Below, in pieces: positions 49,438 through 58,864 of a stretch of DNA of 64,000 nt. The notes beneath the pieces were generated by a model. That model searched no databases and was not told the origin of the DNA. It saw only the letters and a list, made by a program, of their open reading frames with translations. The translations under genes were made by a program, and so were the position numbers. The stretch comes from Frankia sp. AiPa1 (lineage in GTDB: Bacteria; Actinomycetota; Actinomycetes; Frankiales; Frankiaceae): the NCBI RefSeq assembly GCF_023243075.1, contig NZ_JALKFZ020000186.1, positions 1-64,000 of the forward strand, written 5' to 3'. Position 1 is the stretch's first letter, and the number at the start of each line of letters is the position of its first letter.

Positions 49438-50265
49438 CTACCTGCGGTGACGATAGCCGTGATCCACCGGCCCGATGCCCGCGCCGAGCGGAAAGCCGGC
49501 CGCGAGCGCGCCACTGACATAGTCCTTGGCGGCCCGGGCCGCCTCGACCGGCGAGTCGCCGTACGCGAGGCGCGACGCCAAGGCCGAGGCGAGGGTACAG
49601 CCGGTGCCATGGGTATGACGACGGTCATATCGGGGGCCGCGTAGCTCGATCTCCTGCGTGCCGTCGGTCAGCAGGTCGACCGCCTCGCCGGTCAGATGTC
49701 CGCCCTTGACGAGCACCCACTGCGGGCCCAGGGCGAGCATGGCCTTCGCGGCGCGCGGCAGATCGGTGGTGTCCGCGACGGTGACGCCGGTGAGCAGCCG
49801 CACCTCGTCCACGTTCGGCGTGACGATCGTGGCCCTGGGCAGTAGCTCGTGGCGCACGACGTCGAGGGCGTCCGGGGCCAGCAGCGGATCCCCGTGCTTG
49901 GACACGCCCACCGGGTCGACGACCACGGGGGCGTCCACCCGGTCCAGTTCGTCGGCCACCAGGGCGACGAGCGCCGCGGACGACAGCATGCCGGTCTTGA
50001 CCGCGTCGACCCCGATGTCGTCGACCACCGCCCGGATCTGCCCGCGCACCGCGTCGGCCGGCAGGTCCCACACGCCGTGGACACCGAGCGAGTTCTGGGC
50101 GGTCACGGCCACGATCGCGCTCATGCCGTGCACGCCGAACGAGAGCATGGTCTTCAGGTCGGCCTGGATCCCGGCTCCGCCACCGGAGTCCGATCCGGCG
50201 ATGGTCAGTACGCGCGGTGGTGGTGCCGCGGCGGCGCGGTCGCTGCCGGCGGCCGAGGGCCTCAC
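49438..50265 (-). CDS. thiD: Hydroxymethylpyrimidine/phosphomethylpyrimidine kinase
   Basis: 275 residues, ribokinase-like fold, phosphorylates HMP and HMP-P in thiamine synthesis. Seen: [21 protein letters not shown] at the start, [35 protein letters not shown] and the anion hole and base [18 protein letters not shown] 50265 with GAGG five bases upstream. No thiamine (TPP) riboswitch seen in front. It ends 111 bases before the murA start. Confidence 0.95.
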   Translation of the reverse strand: MRPSAAGSDRAAAAPPPRVLTIAGSDSGGGAGIQADLKTMLSFGVHGMSAIVAVTAQNSLGVHGVWDLPADAVRGQIRAVVDDIGVDAVKTGMLSSAALVALVADELDRVDAPVVVDPVGVSKHGDPLLAPDALDVVRHELLPRATIVTPNVDEVRLLTGVTVADTTDLPRAAKAMLALGPQWVLVKGGHLTGEAVDLLTDGTQEIELRGPRYDRRHTHGTGCTLASALASRLAYGDSPVEAARAAKDYVSGALAAGFPLGAGIGPVDHGYRHRR

Positions 50266-50527
50266 CGCATCCTCGCGATCATCAGGTCTCCCTCTGATCT
50301 TTACTGTCCGTGGTGGTGGTTGCCATCACAATTGGGTACGGGAAGGTGCCGGCGGGCCACACGATGGGGAGCCGGACGAGCGTCGCGCGGATGTTGAGGC
50401 GCGCCCGTCGGTCGAGTCGATGAAATTCCTCGGTCGCGGAACCTCTCATCCGGCCCGTTTGCCTGTTACCTTCTGTCGGCCCGTAGTTCTGCAGGGCGGG
50501 CTGTTGACGTCCGACGAGGGAGCGTCT

Positions 50528-50761
50528 GTGGTCCACGCGTACATCCTTATCCAGACCGAGGTTGGCAAGTCCGCGTCGGTTGCCAAGGAGATCGAGCAGA
50601 TCCCCGGGGTCACCCAGGCGGAGGACGTGACCGGTCCGTACGACGTCATCGTGCGGGCCGAGGCTCCCACAGTGGATGATCTTGGGAAGATGGTCATGTC
50701 CAGGGTGCAGTCCGTCGACGGGATCACCCGGACACTGACGTGCCCGGTTGTCCACTTCTGA
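50528..50761 (+). CDS. Stand-alone Lrp/AsnC-type ligand-binding domain protein
   Basis: 77 residues equal to the RAM/ACT-like effector domain of Lrp/AsnC regulators without the DNA-binding part: HAYILIQTEVGKSASVAKEIEQIPGVTQAEDVTGPYDVIVRAEAPTVDDL. Such SraA/RAM proteins bind amino acids and form rings. Whether it modifies a full Lrp protein is unknown. GTG 50528 follows GAGGGAG by six bases. The next gene may overlap its 3' end. Confidence 0.88.
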   Translation: MVHAYILIQTEVGKSASVAKEIEQIPGVTQAEDVTGPYDVIVRAEAPTVDDLGKMVMSRVQSVDGITRTLTCPVVHF

Positions 50762-51288
50762 CCGCCGCGTCGCGCCGTCCGTCGGGGTCGCGGGTCGGGG
50801 GCGCGGCGCCCCGGGCGGGTGTCATGGCCACCGCTGCGGCCGCTGCGGCCGCACTGCTCGTGGCGGCCTGCGGTGGTCCCGGCCCGGTGCGGCTGACGAA
50901 CGTGCCGGCGCCGGTGCCCGCGCTGCGTGCGACCTGCGCCTCGCTCGTGCGGGCGTTGCCGACGTCGCTGGGCGAGCACCTCGGCCGTCGGGAGCTCGAT
51001 CCGGCCCAGCCGACCGCGGCAGCCTACGGCCACGGCCCGGTCGTGATCACCTGTGGCGTGTCGGGGTTACCGGCGAGCTACCGGCCCGACGCCACGCTCT
51101 CGGTGGTCGATGACGTCGGCTGGTTCGCCGAGCGGATCGGCTCCGGACTGCGGTTCTCCACCCCGACCCGGTCCCCCCATGTGGTGCTGACCCTGCCCGC
51201 GGCCACGGTGGCGGACACCCAGCCCTTTGATGTGCTGGTCTCGGTCGCCCCCGCCGTGCGCGCACACAGCAGATCCACGACCGCCTGA
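50740..51288 (+). CDS. DUF3515 lipoprotein
   Basis: About 182 residues from GTG 50740. Signal peptide with an Ala run and a lipobox LVAAC, so a lipid-anchored outer-surface protein after cleavage. The mature part has the DUF3515 pattern: CASLVRALPTSLG, ITCGVSGLPASYRPDATL, VDDVGWFAER. Two cysteines may form a disulphide. Function unknown; the gene is next to ddl in many actinobacteria. ATG 50824 is an alternative start but leaves a signal peptide without a basic N-region. Convergent with ddl. Confidence 0.75.
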   Translation: MPGCPLLTAASRRPSGSRVGGAAPRAGVMATAAAAAAALLVAACGGPGPVRLTNVPAPVPALRATCASLVRALPTSLGEHLGRRELDPAQPTAAAYGHGPVVITCGVSGLPASYRPDATLSVVDDVGWFAERIGSGLRFSTPTRSPHVVLTLPAATVADTQPFDVLVSVAPAVRAHSRSTTA

Positions 51289-51468
51289 GCCGACGAGCGA
51301 CTGTGCGCACCGGCCGGACGACCGGGGCTGCGGGCGGGCGGGGCTGCGGGCGGGGCCGGCCGAGCGAGGGCGGTCTGGGCGGCCTGCGCCCGGGCCGGTG
51401 CCGCGGCTGGGCTGCGTCCGGACCGGCCTCGCGCCGGGCCTCGGTCTGACCCCGACGGGTCCGAGGGG

Positions 51469-52605
51469 TCAGCGCAGACCCGCACCGTCACGCAATGCCA
51501 GCCGGATCAGACGATCGACCAGCGCCGAGAAATCGAGACCGCTGGCGGCCCACATGCGGGGGAACATCGATGTCGGGGTGAATCCGGGCATGGTGTTGAC
51601 CTCGTTGACCACCACCTGCTCGTCGGGGGTGAGGAACACGTCGACGCGGGCGAGCCCGGCGCAGTCGAGCGCGGTGAAGGCTCGGACCGCCACACTCCGG
51701 ATCCGGTCGAGGGCCTGCGGCGAGAGCACGGCGGGAACGTCGAACCTCGTGCGGGTGGACACGTACTTCGCGTCGAAGTCGTAGAAACCCGCCGCGGAGT
51801 CCACGGTGATCTCGGCGGGCAGGCTCGCCTGTGCGCCAGGTCCGTCCAGGCGGCCGAGCACGCCGCACTCGATCTCCCGGCCGACGATGCCCGCCTCGAC
51901 GAGCACCTTGGGATCATGGGTGCGGGCCGCCTTGACGGCGGTTTCAAGATCATTCCACGCGTCGACCCGGCTGATCCCGATGCTCGAGCCACCCCGGGCC
52001 GGCTTGACGAACACAGGCAGTCCCAGGCGTCGCTGGTCAGCCTCGGACAGACTCTCGCCGGTGCGCAGCACCGCGTACGGCCCGATCGGCAGGCCAGCGG
52101 CGGCAAGCTGCGCCTTCATGTGCTCTTTGTCCATCGCCGCGGCGCTGGCGAACACCCCCGAGCCGACATAGGGAACGCCGGCCATCTCGAACAGGCCCTG
52201 GACGGTCCCGTCTTCCCCGAACGGGCCATGCAGGATGGGGAAGACCACATCGATGTCGGCCGGCGGGGCAGCGGCCGGCGGGGCATCGGCGGGTGAACCC
52301 GGCGGGAGGTCCGCGGAGTCGCGCAGGATGAGCCGGCGAGCGGTTGGGTCCGCGGCGAAGACGATCTGCCGGCCGGCGGCCGCACGGACGGTGGGCAGTT
52401 GGTCGCTGCTGGCACGGAGGACCTCGGCGTCGGCCGGAAGCAGGATCCAACGGCCGTCCGGGTCGATGCCGATCGGCACCACGTCGTAGACGGCATGGTC
52501 GAGCGCGCGCAGCACCCCGCCGGCCGACACACACGAGATCGCGTGCTCGGTACTGCGACCGCCGAACAGAAGGGCGAGGCGGATCCGGCCCGGGGTTCCT
52601 GGCAT
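51469..52605 (-). CDS. ddl: D-alanine-D-alanine ligase
   Basis: 378 residues, ATP-grasp enzyme that makes the D-Ala-D-Ala end of peptidoglycan precursors. Seen: LALLFGGRSTEHAISCVSA, VFPILHGPFGEDGTVQGLFEMAGVPYVGSG, FVKPARGGSSIGISRV, ECGVLG, ARVDVFL and VVNEVNTMPGFTPTSMFP. The omega-loop residues YDFDAKY (FYDFDAKYVS) point to D-Ala rather than D-lactate ligase. ATG 52605 is six bases after TAGGGT, a leaderless arrangement. Confidence 0.96.
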   Translation of the reverse strand: MPGTPGRIRLALLFGGRSTEHAISCVSAGGVLRALDHAVYDVVPIGIDPDGRWILLPADAEVLRASSDQLPTVRAAAGRQIVFAADPTARRLILRDSADLPPGSPADAPPAAAPPADIDVVFPILHGPFGEDGTVQGLFEMAGVPYVGSGVFASAAAMDKEHMKAQLAAAGLPIGPYAVLRTGESLSEADQRRLGLPVFVKPARGGSSIGISRVDAWNDLETAVKAARTHDPKVLVEAGIVGREIECGVLGRLDGPGAQASLPAEITVDSAAGFYDFDAKYVSTRTRFDVPAVLSPQALDRIRSVAVRAFTALDCAGLARVDVFLTPDEQVVVNEVNTMPGFTPTSMFPRMWAASGLDFSALVDRLIRLALRDGAGLR

Positions 52606-52611
52606 GCCGGG

Positions 52612-52617
52612 ACCCTA
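52612..52617 (-). promoter_or_regulatory. -10 box of ddl (leaderless)
   Basis: TAGGGT on the minus strand, spacer CCCGGC, then ATG 52605. Confidence 0.5.
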
Positions 52618-52771
52618 ACGGATCCATGCCGCTGCCTGGGCAGTGCCCGCGAAACGGCCGGCGCTCGCTGCGGCGTTCCGACCGGAGGGCAGCGCCCGGC
52701 GACCCCGGCGCGGCGAAGGAACGGCGGCGGCGTGGGTCACCCGGCTGCGTTGGCTTTCGGGCTGCGGCGGC

Positions 52772-52960
52772 TCAGCCGCGGGTGACCTTGCCCGCCTTGA
52801 TGCAGGAGGTGCAGACGTTCATGCGCCGACGGGTGCCGCCGACGATGCCCCGGACGGTCTGGATGTTCGGGTTCCAGCGCCGACGAGTGCGTCGATGGGA
52901 ATGGGAGACCGACATGCCGAAGCCCGGTCCCTTGCCGCAGACGTCGCACACCGAAGACAC
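52772..52960 (-). CDS. rpmB: 50S ribosomal protein L28
   Basis: 62 residues. Zinc-type (C+) L28: CDVCGKGP near the start and [10 protein letters not shown] at the end form two C-x2-C pairs, with [16 protein letters not shown] between. GTG 52960 with GGAG about ten bases upstream. Immediately upstream is a 15-bp tandem repeat. Confidence 0.95.
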   Translation of the reverse strand: MSSVCDVCGKGPGFGMSVSHSHRRTRRRWNPNIQTVRGIVGGTRRRMNVCTSCIKAGKVTRG

Positions 52961-52981
52961 GAGAAACACTCCGTTGAAATA

Positions 52982-53017
52982 GTCGCAGTCGAAACAGTCG
53001 CAGTCGAAACAGTCGAA
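52982..53017. repeat. 15-bp tandem repeat upstream of rpmB
   Basis: AGTCGCAGTCGAAAC at 52982 and 52997 with a partial third copy (AGTCGAAGC). Lies 20 bases before the rpmB start, inside its likely leader. Confidence 0.8.
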
Positions 53018-53214
53018 GCCCCGGTGCGATCCCCGGGACATCAGGCGGTCGGAACCGCGATCGTACCCATCCCGCGGGCCTTACGGCATGATCGGGAGAA
53101 CGCGCACAGCGGAAACCGCCTTGAGCCTACCCCAGCCGATGTGCTCCCGGGCGCGCGGCCGGGAGCGTGCACGCGCCGAGCTGTCGGTCTCGCGAGACTG
53201 TCGGTCCCGCAGTG

Positions 53215-53220
53215 CAGTAT
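53215..53220 (+). promoter_or_regulatory. -10 box of recG (leaderless)
   Basis: CAGTAT, seven bases before GTG 53228; same box and spacing class as the IclR gene. Confidence 0.45.
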
Positions 53221-53227
53221 TGATGTC

Positions 53228-55480
53228 GTGGTCGACCTTGACACGCCTCTGCGGACACTGCTGGGCGCCCGTGCCGCCACCCTGCTCGCGGACGGCCTGG
53301 AGCTGCGGTCGGTGGGCGGCCTGCTGGACCATCTCCCGCGCCGCTACCACGAGCGCGGTGAGCTCACCGACCTGGCCGACCTGGTCGTGGGCGAGACGGC
53401 CACGGTCCAGGCGCGGGTGGAGAAGGTCGAGCGCAGGCCGATGCGGTCCGGGCGCCGTTCGATGCTGCGGGTCACCGTGACCGATGGGCGAGCGCTGCTC
53501 GCGCTGACGTTCTTCAACCAGACCTGGCGCGAGCGTGATCTCCGTCCCGGCGTGACGGCGCTGTTCGCGGGCAAGGTCGAGGAGTTCCGCGGCCGGATCC
53601 AGCTGACCAATCCCGAGGTGCATCTGCTCGAGGCCGAAGGCGGCGAGGGCGAGGCGGATGGCGAGTCCGGCAACGGGGGCGCCGACGGCGGCAGTGCCAG
53701 CGACGGCTTCGCGAGTGCGCTGGTTCCGATCTACCCGGCCGCCGCGAAGGTGCCGAGCTGGACGGTGGCCAGATGTGTCCGCCTCGCGCTGGACTCGCTC
53801 GAGCCTGTCGCCGACCCGCTGCCAGATGATCTTCGGCGACGCCGCCGGCTTCCCTCGCTGGCCGACGCCTACCGGCTCGTGCACCAGCCGGCGAGCCGCG
53901 CGGACGTCACGGCTGGTCGTACGCGTCTGAGCTGGGACGAGGCGTTGGTCCTGCAGGTCGCACTCGCCCGGCGCCGACGGGAGGTCGAGGCGCTGGCGAC
54001 GGTCGCCCGGACCGGCTGCCCGGACGGCCTGCTGGCGGCCTTCGACGCCGGCCTGCCCTTCGCCCTGACCGCCGGGCAGAGCGAGGTCGGCGCGGCCATC
54101 GCCGCGGACCTGGCCCGCCCGGTGCCCATGCACCGCCTCCTGCAAGGGGAGGTCGGCTCGGGCAAGACGGTCGTCGCGCTGCGGGCGATGCTGGCGGTCG
54201 TCGACTCGGGCGGTCAGGCGGTGCTGCTGGCACCGACCGAGACGCTGGCCGCCCAGCACGAGCGCAGCCTGCGCGAGATGCTCGGCGATCTGGCCCGCGG
54301 CGGCGAGCTCGGCGGTCCCGAGCGGGCCACCCGGGTGATTCTGGTCACCGGCTCACTGGGAGCGCGCGCGCGCCGGGAGGCTCTCGGCGCGATCGCCGAC
54401 GGGTCGGCCGGCCTGGTCGTCGGCACCCACGCCCTGCTGCAGGAGGACGTGCGGTTCGCCGATCTCGGTCTCGTCATCGTGGACGAGCAGCATCGCTTCG
54501 GTGTCGAACAGCGCGATGCCCTGCGGGCGCGTGGCCGGCGGCCGCCCCATCTGCTTGTCATGACCGCGACTCCGATCCCGCGGACGGTCGCGATGACGGT
54601 CTTCGGTGATCTCGAGGTCTCCGAGCTCACCGAGCTGCCCCGCGGCCGGTCGCCGGTGGCGACCTTCGTGGTGCCGGCCGCGGTGCGTTCCTGGGCCGAC
54701 CGGATGTGGGGCCGGATCCGGGACGAGGTGGCCGCGGGACGCCAGGCCTACGTGGTGTGTGCCCGCATCGGCGGCGCCGGGCCCGATGACGGTGCGGGCT
54801 CCGAGGACGCTGCCGCCGCGGGCACGGACGTCGGCGCGGCCGACGAGCCCGAGAACCCGGCGATGCGGCCGACTGCGACGGTGACCGAGGTGCTCCCGCG
54901 GCTCGTCGAGGGTGAGCTCGCCGGCCTGCGGGTGGAATGCCTGCACGGCCGCCTGGCGTCCGCCGAGCGGGAGTCGGTGATGAACCGATTCGCCGCGGGT
55001 GAGGTGGACGTCCTGGTGGCGACCACGGTCATCGAGGTGGGGGTGAACGTCCCGAACGCGACCGTGATGGTGGTGCTCGACGCCGACCGGTTCGGCGTCT
55101 CCCAGCTGCACCAGCTGCGCGGGCGCGTCGGCCGGGGCACCGCCACCGGCTGGTGCCTGCTGTACACGGCGGCCGAGCAGGACACCCCGGCCTGGCAGCG
55201 GTTGAGCGCGGTCGCCGCGACCACGGACGGGGCAGAGCTGGCCCGCCTCGACCTCGCGCAACGCCGGGAGGGGGACGTGCTGGGCGCCGCGCAGTCCGGT
55301 GGCCGCCGCTCCCTGCGGCTGCTCGCCCTGCTCCGGGACGAGAAACTGATCCGGGAAGCCCGGGCCGAGGCATTCAGTCTGGTCGACGAGGATCCCGCCC
55401 TGGAGCGCCACCCGGCACTGCGGCGGCTGCTCGAGGCCGTGCTCGACGAGGAGAGCGCGGCATTCCTGGAGAAAGGATGA
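53228..55480 (+). CDS. recG: ATP-dependent DNA helicase RecG
   Basis: About 750 residues. Remodels stalled replication forks and branched DNA. Seen: wedge domain with GLLDHLPRRYHERGE, Walker A GEVGSGKT (about 307-314), DEQH box (about 419-422), TATPIPRT, the C-terminal helicase motifs LHGRLASAERESVM, TTVIEVGVNVPNAT and the RVGRGTATGWC end with QxxGRxGR-type motif (HQLRGRVGRG). Two acidic low-complexity inserts, EGGEGEADGESGN (about 138-160) and a second one about 518-545, enlarge it. Starts a run of genes ending with rpmF. Confidence 0.96.
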   Translation: MVDLDTPLRTLLGARAATLLADGLELRSVGGLLDHLPRRYHERGELTDLADLVVGETATVQARVEKVERRPMRSGRRSMLRVTVTDGRALLALTFFNQTWRERDLRPGVTALFAGKVEEFRGRIQLTNPEVHLLEAEGGEGEADGESGNGGADGGSASDGFASALVPIYPAAAKVPSWTVARCVRLALDSLEPVADPLPDDLRRRRRLPSLADAYRLVHQPASRADVTAGRTRLSWDEALVLQVALARRRREVEALATVARTGCPDGLLAAFDAGLPFALTAGQSEVGAAIAADLARPVPMHRLLQGEVGSGKTVVALRAMLAVVDSGGQAVLLAPTETLAAQHERSLREMLGDLARGGELGGPERATRVILVTGSLGARARREALGAIADGSAGLVVGTHALLQEDVRFADLGLVIVDEQHRFGVEQRDALRARGRRPPHLLVMTATPIPRTVAMTVFGDLEVSELTELPRGRSPVATFVVPAAVRSWADRMWGRIRDEVAAGRQAYVVCARIGGAGPDDGAGSEDAAAAGTDVGAADEPENPAMRPTATVTEVLPRLVEGELAGLRVECLHGRLASAERESVMNRFAAGEVDVLVATTVIEVGVNVPNATVMVVLDADRFGVSQLHQLRGRVGRGTATGWCLLYTAAEQDTPAWQRLSAVAATTDGAELARLDLAQRREGDVLGAAQSGGRRSLRLLALLRDEKLIREARAEAFSLVDEDPALERHPALRRLLEAVLDEESAAFLEKG

Positions 55481-55490
55481 TGGCGGCCCG

Positions 55491-56048
55491 ATGACCCGCA
55501 TCATCGGCGGCATCGCCCGCGGCAGGCCACTCCTCGTGCCCCCGGGCGCATCAACCCGCCCGACGTCGGATCGTGCCCGTGAGGGGCTGTTCAACACGCT
55601 CGCCACGTTTATCGATCTGGCTGGTGCGCGCGTTGCCGACCTTTATGCGGGTTCGGGCGCGGTCGGTCTCGAGGGACTGTCCCGGGGCGCGTCCCATGCG
55701 TTGCTCGTCGATCGGGATGCCGGGGCGGTCCGCACCCTGCGCCGGAACGTCGAGACTTTGGGACTGCTCGGTGCGCAGATCTGTCAAGCCCCGGTGTCAC
55801 GTGTGGTGCAGAACACTCCTGGGAAGCCTTACGAGGTGATATTTCTCGACCCGCCTTATGCGATGGGCGATCCTGAGCTTGAGCAGGTGCTGCTCCGGCT
55901 ACGGGACGATGCCTGGCTGGCAGCGGACGGTGTCTGCGTCGTCGAACGATCGCACCGCTCGCCTCCGGTTGCCTGGCCGGAGGGGCTGAACGCGTTGCGC
56001 GACCGGAGGTACGGAGAGGGTGTTCTCTGGTACGGTAGCCGATCATGA
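55491..56048 (+). CDS. rsmD: 16S rRNA (guanine-966-N2) methyltransferase RsmD
   Basis: 185 residues. SAM-dependent: motif I DLYAGSGAVGLEGLSRGA, catalytic DPPY near residue 122, and the family start TRIIGGIARGRPLLVP with RPTSDRAREGLFN. Normal length. Starts 10 bases after recG; its last codons contain the -10 box of coaD and its stop overlaps the coaD ATG. Confidence 0.95.
   Translation: MTRIIGGIARGRPLLVPPGASTRPTSDRAREGLFNTLATFIDLAGARVADLYAGSGAVGLEGLSRGASHALLVDRDAGAVRTLRRNVETLGLLGAQICQAPVSRVVQNTPGKPYEVIFLDPPYAMGDPELEQVLLRLRDDAWLAADGVCVVERSHRSPPVAWPEGLNALRDRRYGEGVLWYGSRS
56031..56036 (+). promoter_or_regulatory. -10 box of coaD inside the rsmD 3' end (leaderless)
   Basis: TACGGT encodes part of the last codons of rsmD and ends eight bases before ATG 56045. 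It would allow coaD to be made independently of recG-rsmD. Confidence 0.4.
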
Positions 56049-56527
56049 GAAGGGCAGTCTGTCCCGGTTCATTTGATCCGATCACCAACGGCCATCTTGA
56101 CATCGTCCTGCGGGCGAGCCGGCTCTTCGACGAGGTGGTCGTCGCCGTACACATCAACAAGAACAAGGCTGCATTGTTCACGGTGGATGAACGGATCGAG
56201 CTCATTCGTGCGGCCCTGCGCGACCATCCGTCGCCGCCGGACAATGTGATCGTGGATTCATCGCAGGGACTTGTCGTCGACTTCTGCCGTTCCCGGGGCA
56301 TTCAGTCGATTGTGAAGGGCCTCCGTGCCGTCAGTGACTTCGACTACGAACTCCAGATGGCGCAGATGAACAACTCCCTTGCCGGGGTCGAGACACTCTT
56401 CATGAGCACGAATCCGCAATATGCATTTCTGTCGTCGAGCCTGGTGAAGGAGGTCGCTCGCTACGGCGGTGACGTCTCGGGTCTGGTGCCGAACGTCGTG
56501 CTCAAACAGCTGCGGGACCGGGCATAG
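56045..56527 (+). CDS. coaD: Phosphopantetheine adenylyltransferase
   Basis: 160 residues, hexameric enzyme making dephospho-CoA. Seen: CPGSFDPITNGHLDIV with the TxGH-type nucleotide site, LVVDFCRSRGIQSIVKGLRAVSDFDYELQMAQMN, and FLSSSLVKEVARYGGDVSGLVP (ISSSxVRE motif). Lower third-position GC than its neighbours. ATG overlaps the rsmD stop. Confidence 0.97.
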   Translation: MRRAVCPGSFDPITNGHLDIVLRASRLFDEVVVAVHINKNKAALFTVDERIELIRAALRDHPSPPDNVIVDSSQGLVVDFCRSRGIQSIVKGLRAVSDFDYELQMAQMNNSLAGVETLFMSTNPQYAFLSSSLVKEVARYGGDVSGLVPNVVLKQLRDRA

Positions 56528-56679
56528 AAGATCGCCCCGCCGAACGCGGCGGGAGCTGGGAATGCGGTTGGCGCGGGCGGGCAGGTGAGCGCCCGCCCGG
56601 GCCTGCCCGTGCCACCCCGGTTGCCGGCCGGCGCGATCGGATAGGCTAGGACGGTCGTCGTCGGGCTGCGCGCTGCGAC

Positions 56680-56721
56680 CCAGCGACCTCACAAGCCAGC
56701 GACCTCACAACCCAGCAACCC
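56680..56721. repeat. 16-bp tandem repeat between coaD and DUF177
   Basis: CCAGCGACCTCACAA(G/C) at 56680 and 56696, followed by a partial third copy CCAGCAACCC. The 246-base gap contains no other recognisable feature. Confidence 0.8.
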
Positions 56722-56773
56722 CTGCTAACCACGCCGAACCCACTTTGGTGGGCCTCCCGAGCCGGACCTAGAC

Positions 56774-57403
56774 GTGAACGCGACTGCCGCCATGAGTGGA
56801 TCCCATCCTCGCCGCCGGACTCCTCGGGGTCCGCTCGTTCTCGATACCCGGGATCTGGGCAGGCGGCCAGGCGTCATGCGGCGATTGCGGGCGCGAGTGG
56901 ATCTTCCGGCGGGCCTGGGAACCGAGATGGTGTGGATCCCCGCCGGGGCGCCTGCCGAGCTGGACCTGCGGCTCGAGTCGGTGATCGAGGGAGTGCTGGT
57001 CAGCGGGACGGTGAACGCGCCACTGCAGGGAGAATGCGCGCGTTGCCTCGAGCCGCTGTCCGACACCGCGGCGGTCGAGCTCCGCGAGTTGTTCTACTAC
57101 GCTGATCGAGCTACCGACGTGGGCGACGACGAGGACGCACGGGTCCTCGTCGATGATCATGCGGACATCGAGCCCGTCGTGCGCGACGCACTCGTGCTCA
57201 CCCTGCCGCTGTCCCCGCTCTGCCGGCCGGACTGCGCGGGCCTGTGTGTCGACTGCGGCGCCCGCCTCGACGAGGTGGGGGACCACACGCACGAGCGTGC
57301 GGACCCGCGGTGGGCCGCGCTGTCCACGCTGGTCGACGAGGAACCGTCTGGTCGTGACCCTGCGGGGCGCGGCCGTGGACAGTTCCCCGGCAGCGACGTT
57401 TGA
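56774..57403 (+). CDS. DUF177 (YceD-like) protein
   Basis: 209 residues. Matches the YceD/DUF177 family found upstream of rpmF in most bacteria: [64 protein letters not shown] with a four-cysteine zinc-like cluster. In other bacteria YceD affects 23S rRNA accumulation or plastid ribosome assembly; role here inferred from context. GTG 56774 or ATG 56792 are both possible. Followed after 64 bases by rpmF. Confidence 0.9.
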   Translation: MNATAAMSGSHPRRRTPRGPLVLDTRDLGRRPGVMRRLRARVDLPAGLGTEMVWIPAGAPAELDLRLESVIEGVLVSGTVNAPLQGECARCLEPLSDTAAVELRELFYYADRATDVGDDEDARVLVDDHADIEPVVRDALVLTLPLSPLCRPDCAGLCVDCGARLDEVGDHTHERADPRWAALSTLVDEEPSGRDPAGRGRGQFPGSDV

Positions 57404-57467
57404 CCCTGACGGGCTCGCCATCCCGGCGAGATCGTCATATCTGGTGAAGTACGAAGGAGAGGGCACA

Positions 57468-57638
57468 GTGGCCGTCCCGAAGCGGCGCACGTCGCGCAGC
57501 AACACCCGTTCCCGTCGTTCGCAGTGGAAGGCCAAGGTGCCGACGCTGGCGAAGTGCTCCCGCGGGCACGTCATCCGTCCGCACACGGTCTGCACCACCT
57601 GCGGTCGGTACAACGATCGTCAGGTGTTGGACGTCTGA
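57468..57638 (+). CDS. rpmF: 50S ribosomal protein L32
   Basis: 56 residues. Seen: [21 protein letters not shown] and two zinc-binding pairs, CSRGH ... CTTCGRY (first pair reduced to C-x3-H). GTG 57468 with AAGGAGAG eight bases upstream. Placed between DUF177 and the plsX-like gene, the usual order. Confidence 0.96.
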   Translation: MAVPKRRTSRSNTRSRRSQWKAKVPTLAKCSRGHVIRPHTVCTTCGRYNDRQVLDV

Positions 57639-57643
57639 CCGAT

Positions 57644-58864
57644 GTGACCCGCATCGCCCTTGATCTGGCGGGCGAGGGGTGGTCGGTCGCCGACCTCCTC
57701 GAGGCCCTGCCGATCGTCCTGGATTCCGATCCCCGCCTGGTGCTGATCCTGGTCACCGGCATGGCCGGAGTGCGGGACGAGCTGACCCGGTCTGGGATCG
57801 CCCTCGGCGCCCGGGTCCAGGTGCGCGCCGCTGCCCAGATCGTGCCGTCAGGACTCGAGGCCGTGCGCGTCGTGCGCGGGCGGCGGGACTGTGGCGTCCG
57901 GGTCGCGACCCGGTTGGTGCGCGATGGCGCTGCCGACGCCATGGTCTCGATCGCCCCGGTCGAGGCGGTCGTGGCCGCGGCCCAGTTCACGTACGGGACC
58001 CTTCCCGGGGCGACGAGGGCGGTACTGGCGGCGCATCTCGGTGGGCTCGGCGTCGGGGGGTTTCCCCGGTACGCCGTGTCCGCGCGGAACAATGTGTCCG
58101 CGCGGAACGATGTGCCAGCGCGGAACGACGTGCCAGCGCCGAACAACGGTGTCGTTCTCTGCGACGCGGGGGCGGCAGTCATGGCGACACCTGACGAGCT
58201 GGTGCAGGCCGCGCTGCTCGCCGCTGCCTACGCCGAGCTGCGGGGGGTCACCGGGCGACCGCGGGTGGCGCTGCTGTCCGCCGGGCCGGCGCTGGTGGAG
58301 GCGTCCCGTGCGGGCGTGGGCGAGATCCTGCGTGCGATCGGGATGGACGACGTCGGATCGTGGACGGCGGACCGAGTGCTGGCCGCGGCCGGCCTGACCG
58401 GTCGAGCGCCGGCGGATCCGGCCGGACAGGGCCTGGCGCGGGGCACACCGATCGGTGGGCAGAGCCACCAAGGCGTGGATGTCGTCCTCACCGAGGGCCG
58501 CACCGGTGCTGTACTGCTGGCGGCCGTCCAGGCAATGGCGTCCGAGGGTTCCTGGGCCGCCCCGAAGGCCGCTGGTGGCGGTGGCGGGCCGGTGGCCGCC
58601 GAGTCGGAGGGCGGCCTGGATCCGGAGTGGGGATCGTTGGTGGATCGAGACGTGTTGGGAGGGACGATCGTGCTGGGGGTCGACGGGGTTGCGGCCCACG
58701 CAGGTCGCCCTGGAGGAGGATCCGTGGACGCGGCTGGCAGCGCACTGACGACGGCGGTGAGCACCGCCACTCTCGCGGTGCGCGGTGACCTGGTCGACCG
58801 GAGCCGGGCCGCGATGGCAGCACTGGTCTCGCGGCGTCGCACGCTTGCCGGGATGCCCGGATGA
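57644..58864 (+). CDS. Degenerate PlsX (phosphate acyltransferase) homologue
   Basis: 406 residues. By position (rpmF - here - rnc) and by local similarity (RIALD start; [59 protein letters not shown]) it is a PlsX homologue, which in other bacteria makes acyl-phosphate for phospholipid synthesis. But the PlsX signatures are gone: MGGDxAP has become LAGEGWS, SAGNTGA has become IAPVEAV, and the NVEGRD-type segment is not recognisable. An insert made of four six-residue units (V-S/P-A-R-N-N/D) from an 18-bp tandem repeat and a Gly-rich loop have been added. Activity is doubtful; a structural or regulatory remnant is possible. ATGA overlap with rnc. Confidence 0.7.
   Translation: MTRIALDLAGEGWSVADLLEALPIVLDSDPRLVLILVTGMAGVRDELTRSGIALGARVQVRAAAQIVPSGLEAVRVVRGRRDCGVRVATRLVRDGAADAMVSIAPVEAVVAAAQFTYGTLPGATRAVLAAHLGGLGVGGFPRYAVSARNNVSARNDVPARNDVPAPNNGVVLCDAGAAVMATPDELVQAALLAAAYAELRGVTGRPRVALLSAGPALVEASRAGVGEILRAIGMDDVGSWTADRVLAAAGLTGRAPADPAGQGLARGTPIGGQSHQGVDVVLTEGRTGAVLLAAVQAMASEGSWAAPKAAGGGGGPVAAESEGGLDPEWGSLVDRDVLGGTIVLGVDGVAAHAGRPGGGSVDAAGSALTTAVSTATLAVRGDLVDRSRAAMAALVSRRRTLAGMPG
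58076..58147. repeat. 18-bp in-frame tandem repeat in the plsX-like gene
   Basis: Four units of GTG(TCC/CCA)GCGC(G/C)GAAC(A/G)A(T/C) at 58076, 58094, 58112 and 58130. Copy-to-copy changes are mostly at wobble or paired positions, so the array is not brand new. Confidence 0.9.

Noticed and set aside
49327-50527. TPP riboswitch near thiD
   Set aside because: No THI-box-like conserved segments upstream of thiD; the gap is short and GC-rich.
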